This document shows positions 43,029-57,475 of a stretch of 64,000 bases of DNA, piece by piece. Below the pieces are notes generated by a model. That model saw nothing but the letters and a program-made list of their open reading frames with translations, was not told where the DNA came from and searched no databases. Source of the stretch: Opitutaceae bacterium (GTDB lineage: Bacteria; Verrucomicrobiota; Verrucomicrobiia; Opitutales; Opitutaceae); contig JAIXQE010000092.1 of the NCBI GenBank assembly GCA_027485815.1, forward strand, positions 1 to 64,000, read 5' to 3'. Made by a program: the position numbers and the translations under genes. The first letter of the stretch is position 1, and each line of letters starts with the position of its first letter.

Positions 43029-44146
43029 CGGCCCCCGAGCAGGTACGCGGGGTTCAACTTCTGCAGCGCCTTGGGCACGAACAGCCCGTCCTTGCGGATC
43101 AGCTTGCCGTCGAACCAGATCTCGCCGCCGCCGTACTCCGGCCGCTGGATGCACACGAGGTCCCAGTGGACCTGCGACTTGTTGCCGTTGCCGACGCCCT
43201 CGTAGGCCTGGCCCGGGGTGAAGTGGAACGAGCCGGCGATCTTTTCGTCGAAGAGGATGTCCCGCATCGGCTCCAGGATATGCGGGTTGAAGCCGATCGC
43301 GAACTCGCCGATGTAGCGGGCGCCCGCGTCGCTATCGAGGATCTCGTTGAGCCGCCGCGTGTGGTTCGCGGTCGCCTCGGTGATTCGCCCCTTGCGGAAG
43401 GCGAGCCGCACCTGGTCGAACGACTGGCCGAGGTAAACCGTCGGCGCGTTGTACTGGATGTGGCCCTCGACGCTGTCCTTCACCGGGCAGGAGAACACCT
43501 CGCCGTCCGGGATGTTGCGCTTGCCCCGGCAGGGCCGCGCGCCGATGCCCTTGATGGAAAACCGCAGGTCGGTGCCGGGCCCCTTGATGTGCACGCGGTC
43601 CGTGCGGCGCATCAGGTCCTCGAGGGCCTTCATCCCGGGCTCCATCCGCGAGTAATCCAGGGTGCAGACCCGGAAGTAGAAGTCCTCGAAGGCCTCCGTG
43701 CTCATCCCCGCCTGCTGCGCCATCGAGGGCGTGGGCCAGCGGAGCACCACCCACTTGGTGCGGCCCACGCGGTGGTCCAGCACGGGCTTCATCAGGCGCG
43801 AGACGAGCTGCACCTGGGCGGAGGGGACGTCCGACGATTCGAAGATGTTCTCGGAGCCGCGGATCGCGATGTACGCGTCCATCCGCTGCATTCGCGCCAG
43901 TTCGACCTCGGCGTGGGCGGAGAACTGGGCCTCCGCGGCGCCGAGGGCGAGCTCGCGGGTGATGCGGGCACGGTGCAGCTGCACGTAGGGATGGGCGCCG
44001 CGGGCGCGGGCGGCCCGGACGAGCGCGACCACCATCGCGTCGGGGATGTCGAAGGCGTCGATCAGCACCCGCTCGCCGCGGGCGAGCTCGGTGGAGAAGC
44101 CGGCGAGGCCGGCGGCCAGTTTCTCGAAGCGGGGATCCAGCAGCAT
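43025..44146 (-). CDS. M29-type aminopeptidase
   Basis: [56 protein letters not shown]. Confidence 0.88.
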   Translation of the reverse strand: MLLDPRFEKLAAGLAGFSTELARGERVLIDAFDIPDAMVVALVRAARARGAHPYVQLHRARITRELALGAAEAQFSAHAEVELARMQRMDAYIAIRGSENIFESSDVPSAQVQLVSRLMKPVLDHRVGRTKWVVLRWPTPSMAQQAGMSTEAFEDFYFRVCTLDYSRMEPGMKALEDLMRRTDRVHIKGPGTDLRFSIKGIGARPCRGKRNIPDGEVFSCPVKDSVEGHIQYNAPTVYLGQSFDQVRLAFRKGRITEATANHTRRLNEILDSDAGARYIGEFAIGFNPHILEPMRDILFDEKIAGSFHFTPGQAYEGVGNGNKSQVHWDLVCIQRPEYGGGEIWFDGKLIRKDGLFVPKALQKLNPAYLLGGR

Positions 44147-44210
44147 GATCGGGGCAGACTAACGGCCGGGCGCACCGGCGCCGCAAGGGCAAACCGGGGC
44201 CGCGACGCGG

Positions 44211-45425
44211 TCAGCCGCCCGCCGTCCGGGGCCCGGAGGCGGGAAAGCAGATCCGGCCCACCGCCTCGTCGAAGTCGGCCGCCCCGCGCAGGATCTCGAT
44301 CTCCAGCCGCAGGTAATACAGCGGCAGCGGGCACGGCAGGTCGTCCCGGATGCGGACCGCGTCCTTTTCCGTGGTGACGAGGCACTCGGCGCCGTCGCGG
44401 GCGGCCTGCGCGAAAAGCTGCCCGAGGTCCTCCTCGCCGAAGCGGTAGTGGTCGAGGAATCGCTCGCGGCCGGCCAGCACCGCCCCGAGGTCGCGGAGGA
44501 ACTTCTCGAAGCTCTCCGGCGTGGCGATGCCGCTGAAGGCGAACACGCGCCGGCCCTGCAGGAAGGCGAGCGGCTCCCGCCCGCCCGGCGCCTCCTCGGG
44601 ACGCCCGAACCGGCGGAGGTGCCGCGGCCGGTGGGCGCATTCGATGACGTCCGCCGCGGGGTTGTGGCTGGCGATCACCCGCTCCAGCTCCGGGTCCCTC
44701 CGGCCGTCGGACTTGGTGAGGAAGACGTAGTGGGCGCGCCGGAGGTGCTTCACCGGCTCGCGCAGGATGCCGCGGGGCAGGAGGTGCCCGTTGCCGAAGG
44801 GGTTGGTCTTGTCGATCAGCAGCAGGTTCAGGCTGCCCTTCAGCGGCAGGTACTGGAACCCGTCGTCGAGCACGAGCGTGTCGCAGCCGAAGCGCCGCAC
44901 CGCGTAACGGCCGGCCTGGACGCGGTTCTTGTCCACGAGGACAACCACGCCGGGCAGGTTCCGCGCGAGCATCCAGGGCTCGTCGCCGGCCTCGTCGCTG
45001 CCGAGGAGCAGCCGTTCCCCGTCGCTCACGATGCGGGGCGGGGGCGGCTCGGCGTGGGTGAGCCGCCACCACGCACGGCGCCAGAGGGGGGCCCCGCGGC
45101 TCTTGTAACCGCGGCTGAGGATCGCGACGCGGCGGCCGCGGTCGCGGAGGGCGCGCGCGAACTTCTCCACCACCGGCGTCTTGCCCGTGCCCCCGACCGT
45201 GAGGTTGCCGACCACGACCACGAGGCAACCGAGCGGCTGGTCATGCAGGATGCGCTGCCGGTAGAGCCAGGCGCGCGACTGCGCCGCCGCGCTGAACAGC
45301 CAGGACAGGCCCTGGAGGAAGCCGCCGTAGATCGCCGTGCCCGCGCCCGCGCGCCGCCCATAGATCACGTCCACGGTGAAAAGCTCGAGGGCGTTGAGCT
45401 GCTTCTTGAACCAGGAGGAGGACAT
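44211..45425 (-). CDS. lpxK: Tetraacyldisaccharide 4'-kinase
   Basis: [41 protein letters not shown]. Confidence 0.94.
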   Translation of the reverse strand: MSSSWFKKQLNALELFTVDVIYGRRAGAGTAIYGGFLQGLSWLFSAAAQSRAWLYRQRILHDQPLGCLVVVVGNLTVGGTGKTPVVEKFARALRDRGRRVAILSRGYKSRGAPLWRRAWWRLTHAEPPPPRIVSDGERLLLGSDEAGDEPWMLARNLPGVVVLVDKNRVQAGRYAVRRFGCDTLVLDDGFQYLPLKGSLNLLLIDKTNPFGNGHLLPRGILREPVKHLRRAHYVFLTKSDGRRDPELERVIASHNPAADVIECAHRPRHLRRFGRPEEAPGGREPLAFLQGRRVFAFSGIATPESFEKFLRDLGAVLAGRERFLDHYRFGEEDLGQLFAQAARDGAECLVTTEKDAVRIRDDLPCPLPLYYLRLEIEILRGAADFDEAVGRICFPASGPRTAGG

Positions 45426-45513
45426 CGGCGAGGGGGCGAAACCTAAGGTTGACGCCTCCGGCGGCGTAAACAGTTTTCGCTCGCCCGGCATCCCGCCGGC
45501 GACCCTCCGCCCT

Positions 45514-46605
45514 ATGAGCTACAAACTTTTCATTCCCGGCCCGATCGCCGTCTCCGAGAAGACCCTCCGCGCGATGGCCCGCCCGATGATCGGCCACCGC
45601 ACCACCGAGTTCGTCGCGCTCTACCAGGCGATCCAGCCCGAGCTGCAGGCCCTGGCCGGCACCCGCGACCCGGTCTACCTGTCCACCAGCAGCGCCTGGG
45701 GCGTCATGGAGGGAGCCCTGCGCAGCGTCACCCGGCGCAAGGTGCTGAACTGCATGAACGGGGCGTTCTCGGACAAGTGGTACGACGTCTCCCTGCGGGC
45801 CGGGAAGGCCGCCACCGCCCTCCGCTTCGACTGGGGCAAGCCCGTCGATCCCGACGCCGTGCGCCGCGAGCTCGCCACCGGCGGCTACGACGCGATCACG
45901 CTCATCCACAACGAGACCTCGTGCGGCTGCATGAGCGACCTGCCGGCCCTGATGCGCGTGATCCGCGAGTTCCCCGACGTCATCTCGATCGTCGACACGG
46001 TCAGCTCCTTCAGCGCGATGCCCCTGCCGAAGGACGAGCTGGGCATCGACATCCTCATCACCGGCTCGCAGAAGGCGCTCGCGCTGCCGCCGGGCCTCGC
46101 CCTGGTCTCGGCCTCCGCCCGCGCCCTCGAGCGCGCCGCGGGCACCGAGGGCCGCGGGTACTACTTCGACCTGGTCGAGTTCCAGAAGAACCACGAGCAG
46201 GGGATGACCCCGAGCACGCCCGCGATCTCCCTGATCTACGCGCTGCAGTCCAAGCTCGAGGACATCCGCGCCGAGGGGATCGCCAACCGCCACGCGCGCC
46301 ACGCCCGGCTCAACCGCACGGTGCGCGAACACGTCCTCGCCAAGGGCTTCACGATGTTCCCGCCGCCGGGCTTCGGCTCGGTGACGCTGAACTGCTTCGC
46401 GAACAACCTCGGCTACGACCTCGGCGCCCTGAACAAGACGCTCAAGTCCAAGCACGGCCTCGTGATCGACGGCGGCTACGGCAAGCTGAAGGGGAAGACC
46501 TTCCGCATCTCGAACATGGGCGACGAAACCGACGAGACGATCGCCGCGCTGCTCCGCGCCTTCGACGCGGCACTCGCCGAGACGCCGCGCGTCCCCGCGG
46601 CCTGA
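45514..46605 (+). CDS. Alanine-glyoxylate/serine-pyruvate type aminotransferase (class V)
   Basis: [38 protein letters not shown]. Confidence 0.9.
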   Translation: MSYKLFIPGPIAVSEKTLRAMARPMIGHRTTEFVALYQAIQPELQALAGTRDPVYLSTSSAWGVMEGALRSVTRRKVLNCMNGAFSDKWYDVSLRAGKAATALRFDWGKPVDPDAVRRELATGGYDAITLIHNETSCGCMSDLPALMRVIREFPDVISIVDTVSSFSAMPLPKDELGIDILITGSQKALALPPGLALVSASARALERAAGTEGRGYYFDLVEFQKNHEQGMTPSTPAISLIYALQSKLEDIRAEGIANRHARHARLNRTVREHVLAKGFTMFPPPGFGSVTLNCFANNLGYDLGALNKTLKSKHGLVIDGGYGKLKGKTFRISNMGDETDETIAALLRAFDAALAETPRVPAA

Positions 46606-46685
46606 GCCGCCGGCGGCGCCGTTCGCGCGCGCGAAAAAAACTAGGTCTTGCACTTCACGGGCGCGCCGGTAGCGGGTCGCGTCCC

Positions 46686-49484
<2,799 letters not shown>

Positions 49485-49558
49485 TTCCGGCCGCGCGGGA
49501 AATTACCCTTGCCCCGGGCGGCGCGCATCCGGACGCTCCTCGTGAACCTTTTCCGTCC

Positions 49559-50509
49559 ATGATCGTCACCACCGCGCAGCTGTTCCAGCACGCCTACGGC
49601 AAGTACGCCGTCGGCGCCTACAACATCAACAACGCCGAGCAGGCGATGGGCCTCTTCCGGGGCTGCATCGAGTCGCAGGCCCCCTTCATCATCCAGATCT
49701 CGAAGGGCGCGCGGAAGTACACCGACAAGCGGATGCTGGAGGCCATCATCCGCGCCGCCGGCGACATCTTCCCGGAGGCGATCTTCGCCGTCCATCTGGA
49801 CCACGGCGACGAGGAGACCTGCTACGACTGCATCAACTCCGGCTTCTTCAGCTCGGTGATGATCGACGCCTCCCATGACCCCTTCGACCAGAACGTGGCC
49901 ATCACCCGCCGCGTGGTCGAGAAGGCTCACGCGAAGGGCATCTCGGTCGAGGCGGAGCTGGGGATGCTCGGCGGCGTCGAGGAGGACATCAAGGTCGAGG
50001 AAGGGCACGCCTGCCTCACCGACCCCGAGGAAGCCAAGGAGTTCGTGGCGCGCACGGGCTGCGATTCGCTCGCCTGCGCCATCGGCACCTCGCACGGCGC
50101 CTTCAAGTTCAAGGGCAAGCAGTCTCTCCACTTCGACGTGCTGCAGAAGATCAAGGACCGTCTCCCCGGCTTCCCGCTCGTGATGCACGGCAGCTCCAGC
50201 GTGCCGAAGGACGAGGTCGACCGCATCAACCGCGCGGGCGGCCAGATCAAGGACTCGATGGGCGTGGACCCCAACGAATACCTGCCGGCGGCGCGCCTCG
50301 GCGTGACCAAGGTCAACATCGACACCGATGGTCGCCTGGTCTGGACCCGCGTGCACCGCGAGTTCTTCCGCGACAAGCCGGCGGAGTTCGATTTCCGCCC
50401 GCCCGGCAAGGTCTTCATCGACGAATACGCCAAGTTCATCGGCAGCCGGAACCAGCTGCTCGGCAGCGCCGGCCAGCTCGCGAGCCTGCGCGCCAGCCTC
50501 GGCCGCTGA
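49559..50509 (+). CDS. fba: Class II fructose-bisphosphate aldolase
   Basis: YAVGAYNINNAEQAMGLF, VHLDHGDEETC, MIDASHDPFDQNV, VMHGSSSVPKDEV. Confidence 0.94.
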   Translation: MIVTTAQLFQHAYGKYAVGAYNINNAEQAMGLFRGCIESQAPFIIQISKGARKYTDKRMLEAIIRAAGDIFPEAIFAVHLDHGDEETCYDCINSGFFSSVMIDASHDPFDQNVAITRRVVEKAHAKGISVEAELGMLGGVEEDIKVEEGHACLTDPEEAKEFVARTGCDSLACAIGTSHGAFKFKGKQSLHFDVLQKIKDRLPGFPLVMHGSSSVPKDEVDRINRAGGQIKDSMGVDPNEYLPAARLGVTKVNIDTDGRLVWTRVHREFFRDKPAEFDFRPPGKVFIDEYAKFIGSRNQLLGSAGQLASLRASLGR

Positions 50510-50543
50510 CGCGGTGGGCCGCTCGCCGGCTCTTTCCCCGGAT

Positions 50544-51902
50544 ATGATCCCGACGCTCCCTCCTTGGCCGGTGGGAGCGTTTTTGTTCCTGGCGCTCGCC
50601 GCCTTGCCGCCCGCACCGGTCCGGGCGGCGGACTGGCCGCATTGGCATGGCCCGCAACGGGACAGCGTCTGGCGGGAGACCGGCGTATTGGCCGCTTTCC
50701 CGGCCGGCGGTCCGCCCGTGCGCTGGCGCACTCCCGTCGCGGCCGGCTACAGCAGCCCGGTCGTCGCCGGCGGGCGCGTCTTCCTGCTCGACCGGCCGCG
50801 GTCGCAGACCCGCGGCAACACCGGCGGCGCCCTCAAGCGGATGGCCGAGCCCGGCATCGAGCGGGTGGTCTGCCTCGACGAGCGCTCCGGCCGCGTCCTC
50901 TGGACGCACGAGTACGACTGTCCTTACGACCTGAGCTACCCTTCCGGCCCGCGCGCGGCGCCGGAGGTGGACGGCGACCGCGTGTACACCCTGGGCGCGG
51001 AGGGCCACCTGCATTGCCTCGAGGTGGCGACCGGCCGCGTGCTCTGGTCCCGGCACTACCCGCGCGACTTCGCCGCCCGCACCCCGCTCTGGGGCTTCGC
51101 CTCCGCCCCCGTGGTGGAGGGAGACCTGCTGGTGTGCCTGACGGGCGGGGAGGCCCACACCGTACACGCGCTGGACAAGCGCACCGGCGAGGTCCGCTGG
51201 CGGGCCCTGCCCCCGCGGGAGCCGGGTTACTCCACCCCGGTGGTGGTGACGGCCGGCGGCACCCGGCAACTGCTCGCGTGGGACGCGGAGGCCATCTCCG
51301 GGCTTCGGCCGGCCACGGGAGAGGTCCTGTGGAGCGTGCCGTTCAAGACGAAGCTCGCCCACGCCATCGGTTCGCCGCGCCTCGTCGGCGACCGGCTGTT
51401 GCTTTCGACCTTTTTCGACGGCTCCAAGCTGCTGCGGCTGGCCGCGGATCGCCCTGCCGCGGAGGAGGTCTGGAGCATCCGCGGCCCGAGCGAGACGAGG
51501 ACGGAGGGGCTGCACAGCCTGATGAGCACCCCGTTCATCGCCGACGGCCACATCTACGGCGTCTGCGCCTTCGGCCAATTGCGGTGCCTCCGGCTCGACA
51601 CCGGCGAACGCATCTGGGAGACGCTCGCGCCGACGACCGCCGGCGGCAAGCCGGCCCGCCACGTCACCGCCTTCCTGGTCCGTCACGAGGACCGTTTCTT
51701 CCTCTACAACGAGCTGGGGCAGTTGCTGCTCCTGCGGCTCACGCCGGCCGGCTGCGAGGAACTGGGCCGCGCCCAACTGGTGAAGCCCACCAACCGGGCC
51801 GGCGTCCGGGAAGTCCACTGGTCCCATCCCGCCTTCGCCAACCGCTCGGTCCTCGTGCGCAACGACGAGGAGATCGCCTCCTTCGACCTGAGCGCGCGCT
51901 AG
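50544..51902 (+). CDS. Secreted PQQ-like beta-propeller protein
   Basis: Signal peptide; ADWPHWHGPQRDSVW; blade motifs GRVLWTHEY, GRVLWSRHY, GEVRWRALP, GEVLWSVPF. Confidence 0.88.
   Translation: MIPTLPPWPVGAFLFLALAALPPAPVRAADWPHWHGPQRDSVWRETGVLAAFPAGGPPVRWRTPVAAGYSSPVVAGGRVFLLDRPRSQTRGNTGGALKRMAEPGIERVVCLDERSGRVLWTHEYDCPYDLSYPSGPRAAPEVDGDRVYTLGAEGHLHCLEVATGRVLWSRHYPRDFAARTPLWGFASAPVVEGDLLVCLTGGEAHTVHALDKRTGEVRWRALPPREPGYSTPVVVTAGGTRQLLAWDAEAISGLRPATGEVLWSVPFKTKLAHAIGSPRLVGDRLLLSTFFDGSKLLRLAADRPAAEEVWSIRGPSETRTEGLHSLMSTPFIADGHIYGVCAFGQLRCLRLDTGERIWETLAPTTAGGKPARHVTAFLVRHEDRFFLYNELGQLLLLRLTPAGCEELGRAQLVKPTNRAGVREVHWSHPAFANRSVLVRNDEEIASFDLSAR
50553..50584 (+). terminator. Intrinsic terminator downstream of fba, inside the 5' end of the PQQ-repeat ORF
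   Basis: ACGCTCCC-TCCTTGGCCGGT-GGGAGCGT perfect 8-bp stem, T-run of 5. Confidence 0.75.
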
Positions 51903-51923
51903 GGCGAGCGGCCGCGGACGACT

Positions 51924-52691
51924 TCAGACCGGCGGCCGCGTCCCCTGCGCGATGCTCTGGGCCCGCAGGCGCTCCACCGTCAGGCGAAAATGCTCCTCCT
52001 CCTCCGCGCGGCGGCGCGCGCCGCGGTACTCCATTTCACCGACGATGAAGACGAAGAGGAACAACAGGATCGCGAGCGGCTGATGGAAGTAGGCCGCCAC
52101 CGCGCCCGCGACCGCCACGACCTTGCCGACCGTGGCCGCCCAGAACGTGGCGCGCACGTAGTCCATCCGTCCCGCCAGCACCGCCCGCAGCACCCGCCCC
52201 CCGTCCATCGGGAAGGCCGGCACCAGGTTGAACGTCCCCATCAGCAGGTTCCACGAGAGCAGGAAATCCAGCGATCCGGCCAAACCCGGCAGGCCCCCGG
52301 GCGCGTCCTCCCCGGCCACCGGCAGGACGCGCAGCACGAGCCAGAGCAACGCGGCCAGCACGAAGTTGACGGCCGGTCCGGCCAGGCTGATCACCACCTC
52401 GCGCCCGGGCTCCCGGGGAATGCCGTCAAACTCGGCCACGCCGCCGATCGGGAGCAGGAGGATCCGCGAGACCCCGATCCCGTAGCGCCGGGCGGCGAAG
52501 CAATGCCCGAGCTCATGGAGGACCACGCAGATGAAGAAGGCGATCAGGACCCCGCTGTGCCACCACATCCCGGTCCAGCCCGCCTCCCGCCATCCCTGCC
52601 ACGCGTTGAAGCCGAGCAGCAGGTAGAACGAGAAGTGCAGCGAAAGCTGGATCCCCGCCACGCGGAAAAGGTTCGTTGACCAGCCGAGCAT
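51924..52691 (-). CDS. Site-2 protease family (M50) membrane metalloprotease
   Basis: [16 protein letters not shown] and [16 protein letters not shown]. Confidence 0.92.
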   Translation of the reverse strand: MLGWSTNLFRVAGIQLSLHFSFYLLLGFNAWQGWREAGWTGMWWHSGVLIAFFICVVLHELGHCFAARRYGIGVSRILLLPIGGVAEFDGIPREPGREVVISLAGPAVNFVLAALLWLVLRVLPVAGEDAPGGLPGLAGSLDFLLSWNLLMGTFNLVPAFPMDGGRVLRAVLAGRMDYVRATFWAATVGKVVAVAGAVAAYFHQPLAILLFLFVFIVGEMEYRGARRRAEEEEHFRLTVERLRAQSIAQGTRPPV

Positions 52692-52779
52692 CGCCGGCGA
52701 AAGAATCCCCCGAGCGCCACGATGGCGAGCGCGCAGTGCGGCCCCGGCCCGCCGCGCCCGCCGCGAGCGCCCGCCCGCC

Positions 52780-54260
<1,481 letters not shown>

Positions 54261-54264
<4 letters not shown>

Positions 54265-54887
54265 ACGCCCCGCTGCGCCTCGTCCTCGCCTCCGGTAATC
54301 CGCACAAGGCGGCCGAGATGCGCGCCCTCGCGGCCGACTCCCGTCTCCCCTTGGAATTCCTCTCCGCGACCGCCTTCGGCGGGATGCCGCCCGTGGTGGA
54401 GGACACCGGCACCTTCTCCGGCAACGCCCGCCGGAAGGCCCGGGCACTGCTCGACCGCCTCCCGGCCGGCCATTGGTCGCTGGCCGACGACAGCGGCCTG
54501 TGCGTCGACGCCCTCGAGGGCGCGCCCGGCGTCGAGTCCGCCTACTACGCCGGCCCCGCGGGCGACGCGGCCGCGAACCTCGCGAAGCTCGTCACGGCGA
54601 TGACGGACGTGCCGCCCGCGCGCCGGGGCGCGCATTTCGTCTGCGTGCTGTGCCTGCTGGATCCCTCGGGCCGCGAGAGCCTCTTCGAGGGCCGGTGCGC
54701 CGGGCGACTCGCCGCGGCTCCGGACGGCGGCGGGGGCTTCGGCTACGACCCGCTCTTCATCCCGGAGGGGCAAACCGCCACCCTCGCCCGGCTCGGCGAC
54801 GCGGCGAAGAACGCCCTCAGCCACCGGGCGCGGGCGTGGTCCGCCCTCGCGGCGGCGTTCCGCCACGGGATGCTGGGCCCGGCCTGA
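54261..54887 (+). CDS. rdgB: XTP/dITP diphosphatase (RdgB/HAM1), TTG start
   Basis: [58 protein letters not shown]. Confidence 0.94.
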
Positions 54888-54899
54888 GGCGGCGCGCCC

Positions 54900-57062
54900 T
54901 CAGCGGAGGAGCCACGCCACCGCAGCCGCCAATCCGCCCTCCGCAGGACCGCGGTGGCGCTCGAGCTGGGCCGTCCCGCCCGCCGCGGCATACACGCGCG
55001 CGGCAATGGGCTCGCCTTCCGGCTCCCCGCCGACCCAGAGGGGATGCGGGGCGCTGAGCGCCAGCAGCCCCGGCACATCGAGGTACTTCGCTCCGCCCGG
55101 CAGGAACCGCGGATCCCGGTAATCGAGCAGCGAGGCGAACCGGAAACCGCCGGTGAACACGGCGGCCCGGGCGATCTCCCCACCCGCCAGCGCGCGGCTC
55201 GCGGCGGCCACGGGCCCCAGTTCGCCGAGACCCAGCAGGTCAACCTGGCGTACCCCCGGACGTTCCCGCGCGAAGCGGGCGAGGGTCAGCAGATCGTGCG
55301 CGCGCTGGGCGAAGAGCGACGCGTTGTACCCGTGCGTGTACCCGGCGAATTCCCGCGGATTGCGCACCACGCGCGTCGGCCCCGGCGGCTCCGCCGCGGC
55401 AACGAACTCCCCCTGGAAGAGGAGATCCGCGGCGAGCACCGCGTGACCGGCGGCGAGCAGGCGGGAGACCTCCGGCCGGAGGCCACCCTGCGCGTCACGC
55501 AGGCCGGCCTTCCCCGCGGGGTCCGCCCAGAGCACCACGCGGCCGGAGGCCCGCACCGGTTCCAGCAGCACCGCCGGCAACTCCTCGCGGTGCGTCTCGT
55601 TCCGCACGCGGCCGGAAAGCTCCCGGAACTCCCCGCGGTCGACACTCGTCGCGGCGATCCAGCGGGTCGCGCCCGCCGTCTCCCGGTCGCGCCCGAGGGC
55701 CGCCGCGAAGCCGCCCCCGACGAGTTCCCGGAAGCGCTGCGGCTGCGGCACCGCCGCCTCCAGCTGGCGGCGCGCGTCCTCGTCCCACCAGCGCAGCAGC
55801 GCGCGCTCGAAGGCCGGATCCTCCTCGCGCGGCGCGGGATGCCCCGGCCCCCACACCGTCAGCTGCTCGCGGGTCAGCGGCACGTAGTCCCGCTCGATCA
55901 CCGGCTCCTGCTGGCCGAGCCGGAAATGCTGGTTGAGGAACGTGTAGAAGGCGGACCGCGCCACCGCGTTGTAATTGTGGGGAAAGTGCTCCCCGCGGTG
56001 CAGGTGCACGTGCTTCGGCGCGCCGAGCAGCGCGTAGAGGCGCTGGAGCTCGGGGAATCCCTTGGTCGACATCTCGCGCGTCCAGTCGTTCGCCGTGGTC
56101 ATCCCCTGGGGACCGGGGGCGAAGAGCGCGGCGAACTCGACGTTCCCGGTGCCGATGCGCAGCAGGGACGCGTTTTCGCAGGTGCAGCCGCCCTGCATCG
56201 CGGTGCTGACCATCACCGCGGGGAAGGAGAGCTTCACGCGCGGATCAATCGCCGCCAGCAGCATCGTCTGCGTGCCGCCGCCGCTGGCGCCGGTGATGGC
56301 CACGCGCTCGGGGTCCACCTCCGGCAGGCCGAGCACGAAGTCCAGCGCACGCACCGCGTTCCAGGTTTGCAGGCCCATCACGCTCTGCAGCCGCGACTCG
56401 GCGGGAGTGCTGTAGAGGCCCCAGTTCTCCACCGTGTTCATCTCCGGCCGTTGCTTGGCGAAGCGGTGGATGACCTGCGCCGAGAACTGCCGCGCGTCGG
56501 AGTCGCTCAGCATGTCCCATTGCCAGACCACGCAGCCCATGCGCGCCAGTTGCACGCACAGCGACTGGAACCGGCTGCGGCCGCCCTGCTCGAAACGCTC
56601 CGCGCCGGTCGCAAGCTCCAGCCGCAGCTTCGCCTCGGTCTCCTCCGAGAGGCGCGCGTCCTTCCAGTGCCCGTGCGCGAAGAGGACCGCGGGGACGCGC
56701 CCCGTCGGACGCAGCGGGCGGTAGAGGTTGCCGGTGACGAAAAAGCCGGGCGCGCTCTCGAAGTAGACCTTCTCGACGGCGTAGCCTTCGCGCTCGATCC
56801 GGCCATGGATCACCGGTTGCAGCGGCGCCCGCGTGGGCATCGGCCACAGCCCTTGCGAGACCAGAATCTGCCGCTGGACGACGGCGCGGCGTGTCGTCCA
56901 CTCCGCGGCCGTGGCCGGCGGCGTGAACGGGAAATAGCCGTCGAGGTCCTTCAACGGCTGCAGGCGGATGTCGTCGGGCAACTGTCCCGGGGGCAGGACG
57001 CGCGGGGTGGCGGCGGGGAGGGAGGCCAGGAGGCCGCACGCAAGGGCGAGGGGTAGGCGCAT
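54900..57062 (-). CDS. Secreted alpha/beta hydrolase (acetyl xylan esterase-like) with a second C-terminal hydrolase-like half
   Basis: VAITGASGGGTQTMLLAAIDPRV; C-terminal half VVLWADPAGKAGLRD...VDLLGLGELGPVAAAS. Confidence 0.82.
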   Translation of the reverse strand: MRLPLALACGLLASLPAATPRVLPPGQLPDDIRLQPLKDLDGYFPFTPPATAAEWTTRRAVVQRQILVSQGLWPMPTRAPLQPVIHGRIEREGYAVEKVYFESAPGFFVTGNLYRPLRPTGRVPAVLFAHGHWKDARLSEETEAKLRLELATGAERFEQGGRSRFQSLCVQLARMGCVVWQWDMLSDSDARQFSAQVIHRFAKQRPEMNTVENWGLYSTPAESRLQSVMGLQTWNAVRALDFVLGLPEVDPERVAITGASGGGTQTMLLAAIDPRVKLSFPAVMVSTAMQGGCTCENASLLRIGTGNVEFAALFAPGPQGMTTANDWTREMSTKGFPELQRLYALLGAPKHVHLHRGEHFPHNYNAVARSAFYTFLNQHFRLGQQEPVIERDYVPLTREQLTVWGPGHPAPREEDPAFERALLRWWDEDARRQLEAAVPQPQRFRELVGGGFAAALGRDRETAGATRWIAATSVDRGEFRELSGRVRNETHREELPAVLLEPVRASGRVVLWADPAGKAGLRDAQGGLRPEVSRLLAAGHAVLAADLLFQGEFVAAAEPPGPTRVVRNPREFAGYTHGYNASLFAQRAHDLLTLARFARERPGVRQVDLLGLGELGPVAAASRALAGGEIARAAVFTGGFRFASLLDYRDPRFLPGGAKYLDVPGLLALSAPHPLWVGGEPEGEPIAARVYAAAGGTAQLERHRGPAEGGLAAAVAWLLR

Positions 57063-57172
57063 GGGATCGGGGGGTGCGGGAGCAGATCAGGCCCGGACCG
57101 CACCGGCCAAGCGAATTTGCCGGCGCTACAGACTTGCCGGCCCGCCGCGGTCCCGCTTTCTGACCTGCACCA

Positions 57173-57421
57173 ATGACACTCCCCAAGGAGAAAGCCTGGT
57201 TCTTCGCGAAGACCTACGGTTGGGGCTGGGGTATGCCTCAGCGCTGGCAGGGCTGGGTCGTAATCGGGGCGTTCTTCGCCGCGCTGGGGGCCGCCACGCC
57301 GCTCCTGCCGCGTCACCCGCTCTGGTATGTGATCGCCGTCAATGCCGCCGCCGCCGCGCTGATCGGCATCTGCTGGTGGAAGGGCGAGCGCCCCCGCTGG
57401 CGCTGGGGCGACGAGACCTGA
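57173..57421 (+). CDS. Small conserved-type membrane protein
   Basis: 82 aa, MTLPKEKAWFFAKTYGWGWGMPQRWQGWVVIGAFFAALG...; two hydrophobic segments. Confidence 0.7.
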   Translation: MTLPKEKAWFFAKTYGWGWGMPQRWQGWVVIGAFFAALGAATPLLPRHPLWYVIAVNAAAAALIGICWWKGERPRWRWGDET

Positions 57422-57475
57422 GCGGCTTGGGTCTTGGCAGCGGGATCCGGAACGACACAGGCTGACTGCCCCGCC

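Noticed and set aside
46609-46640. GCCGCCGGCGGC and TTCGCGCGCGCGAA palindromes before topB
   Set aside because: The A-tract follows rather than a T-tract, so not a plus-strand terminator; CG alternation is expected at this GC content.
54954-57056. 700-aa plus-strand ORF antisense to the esterase
   Set aside because: Antisense artefact; the minus-strand product has a recognised hydrolase fold.
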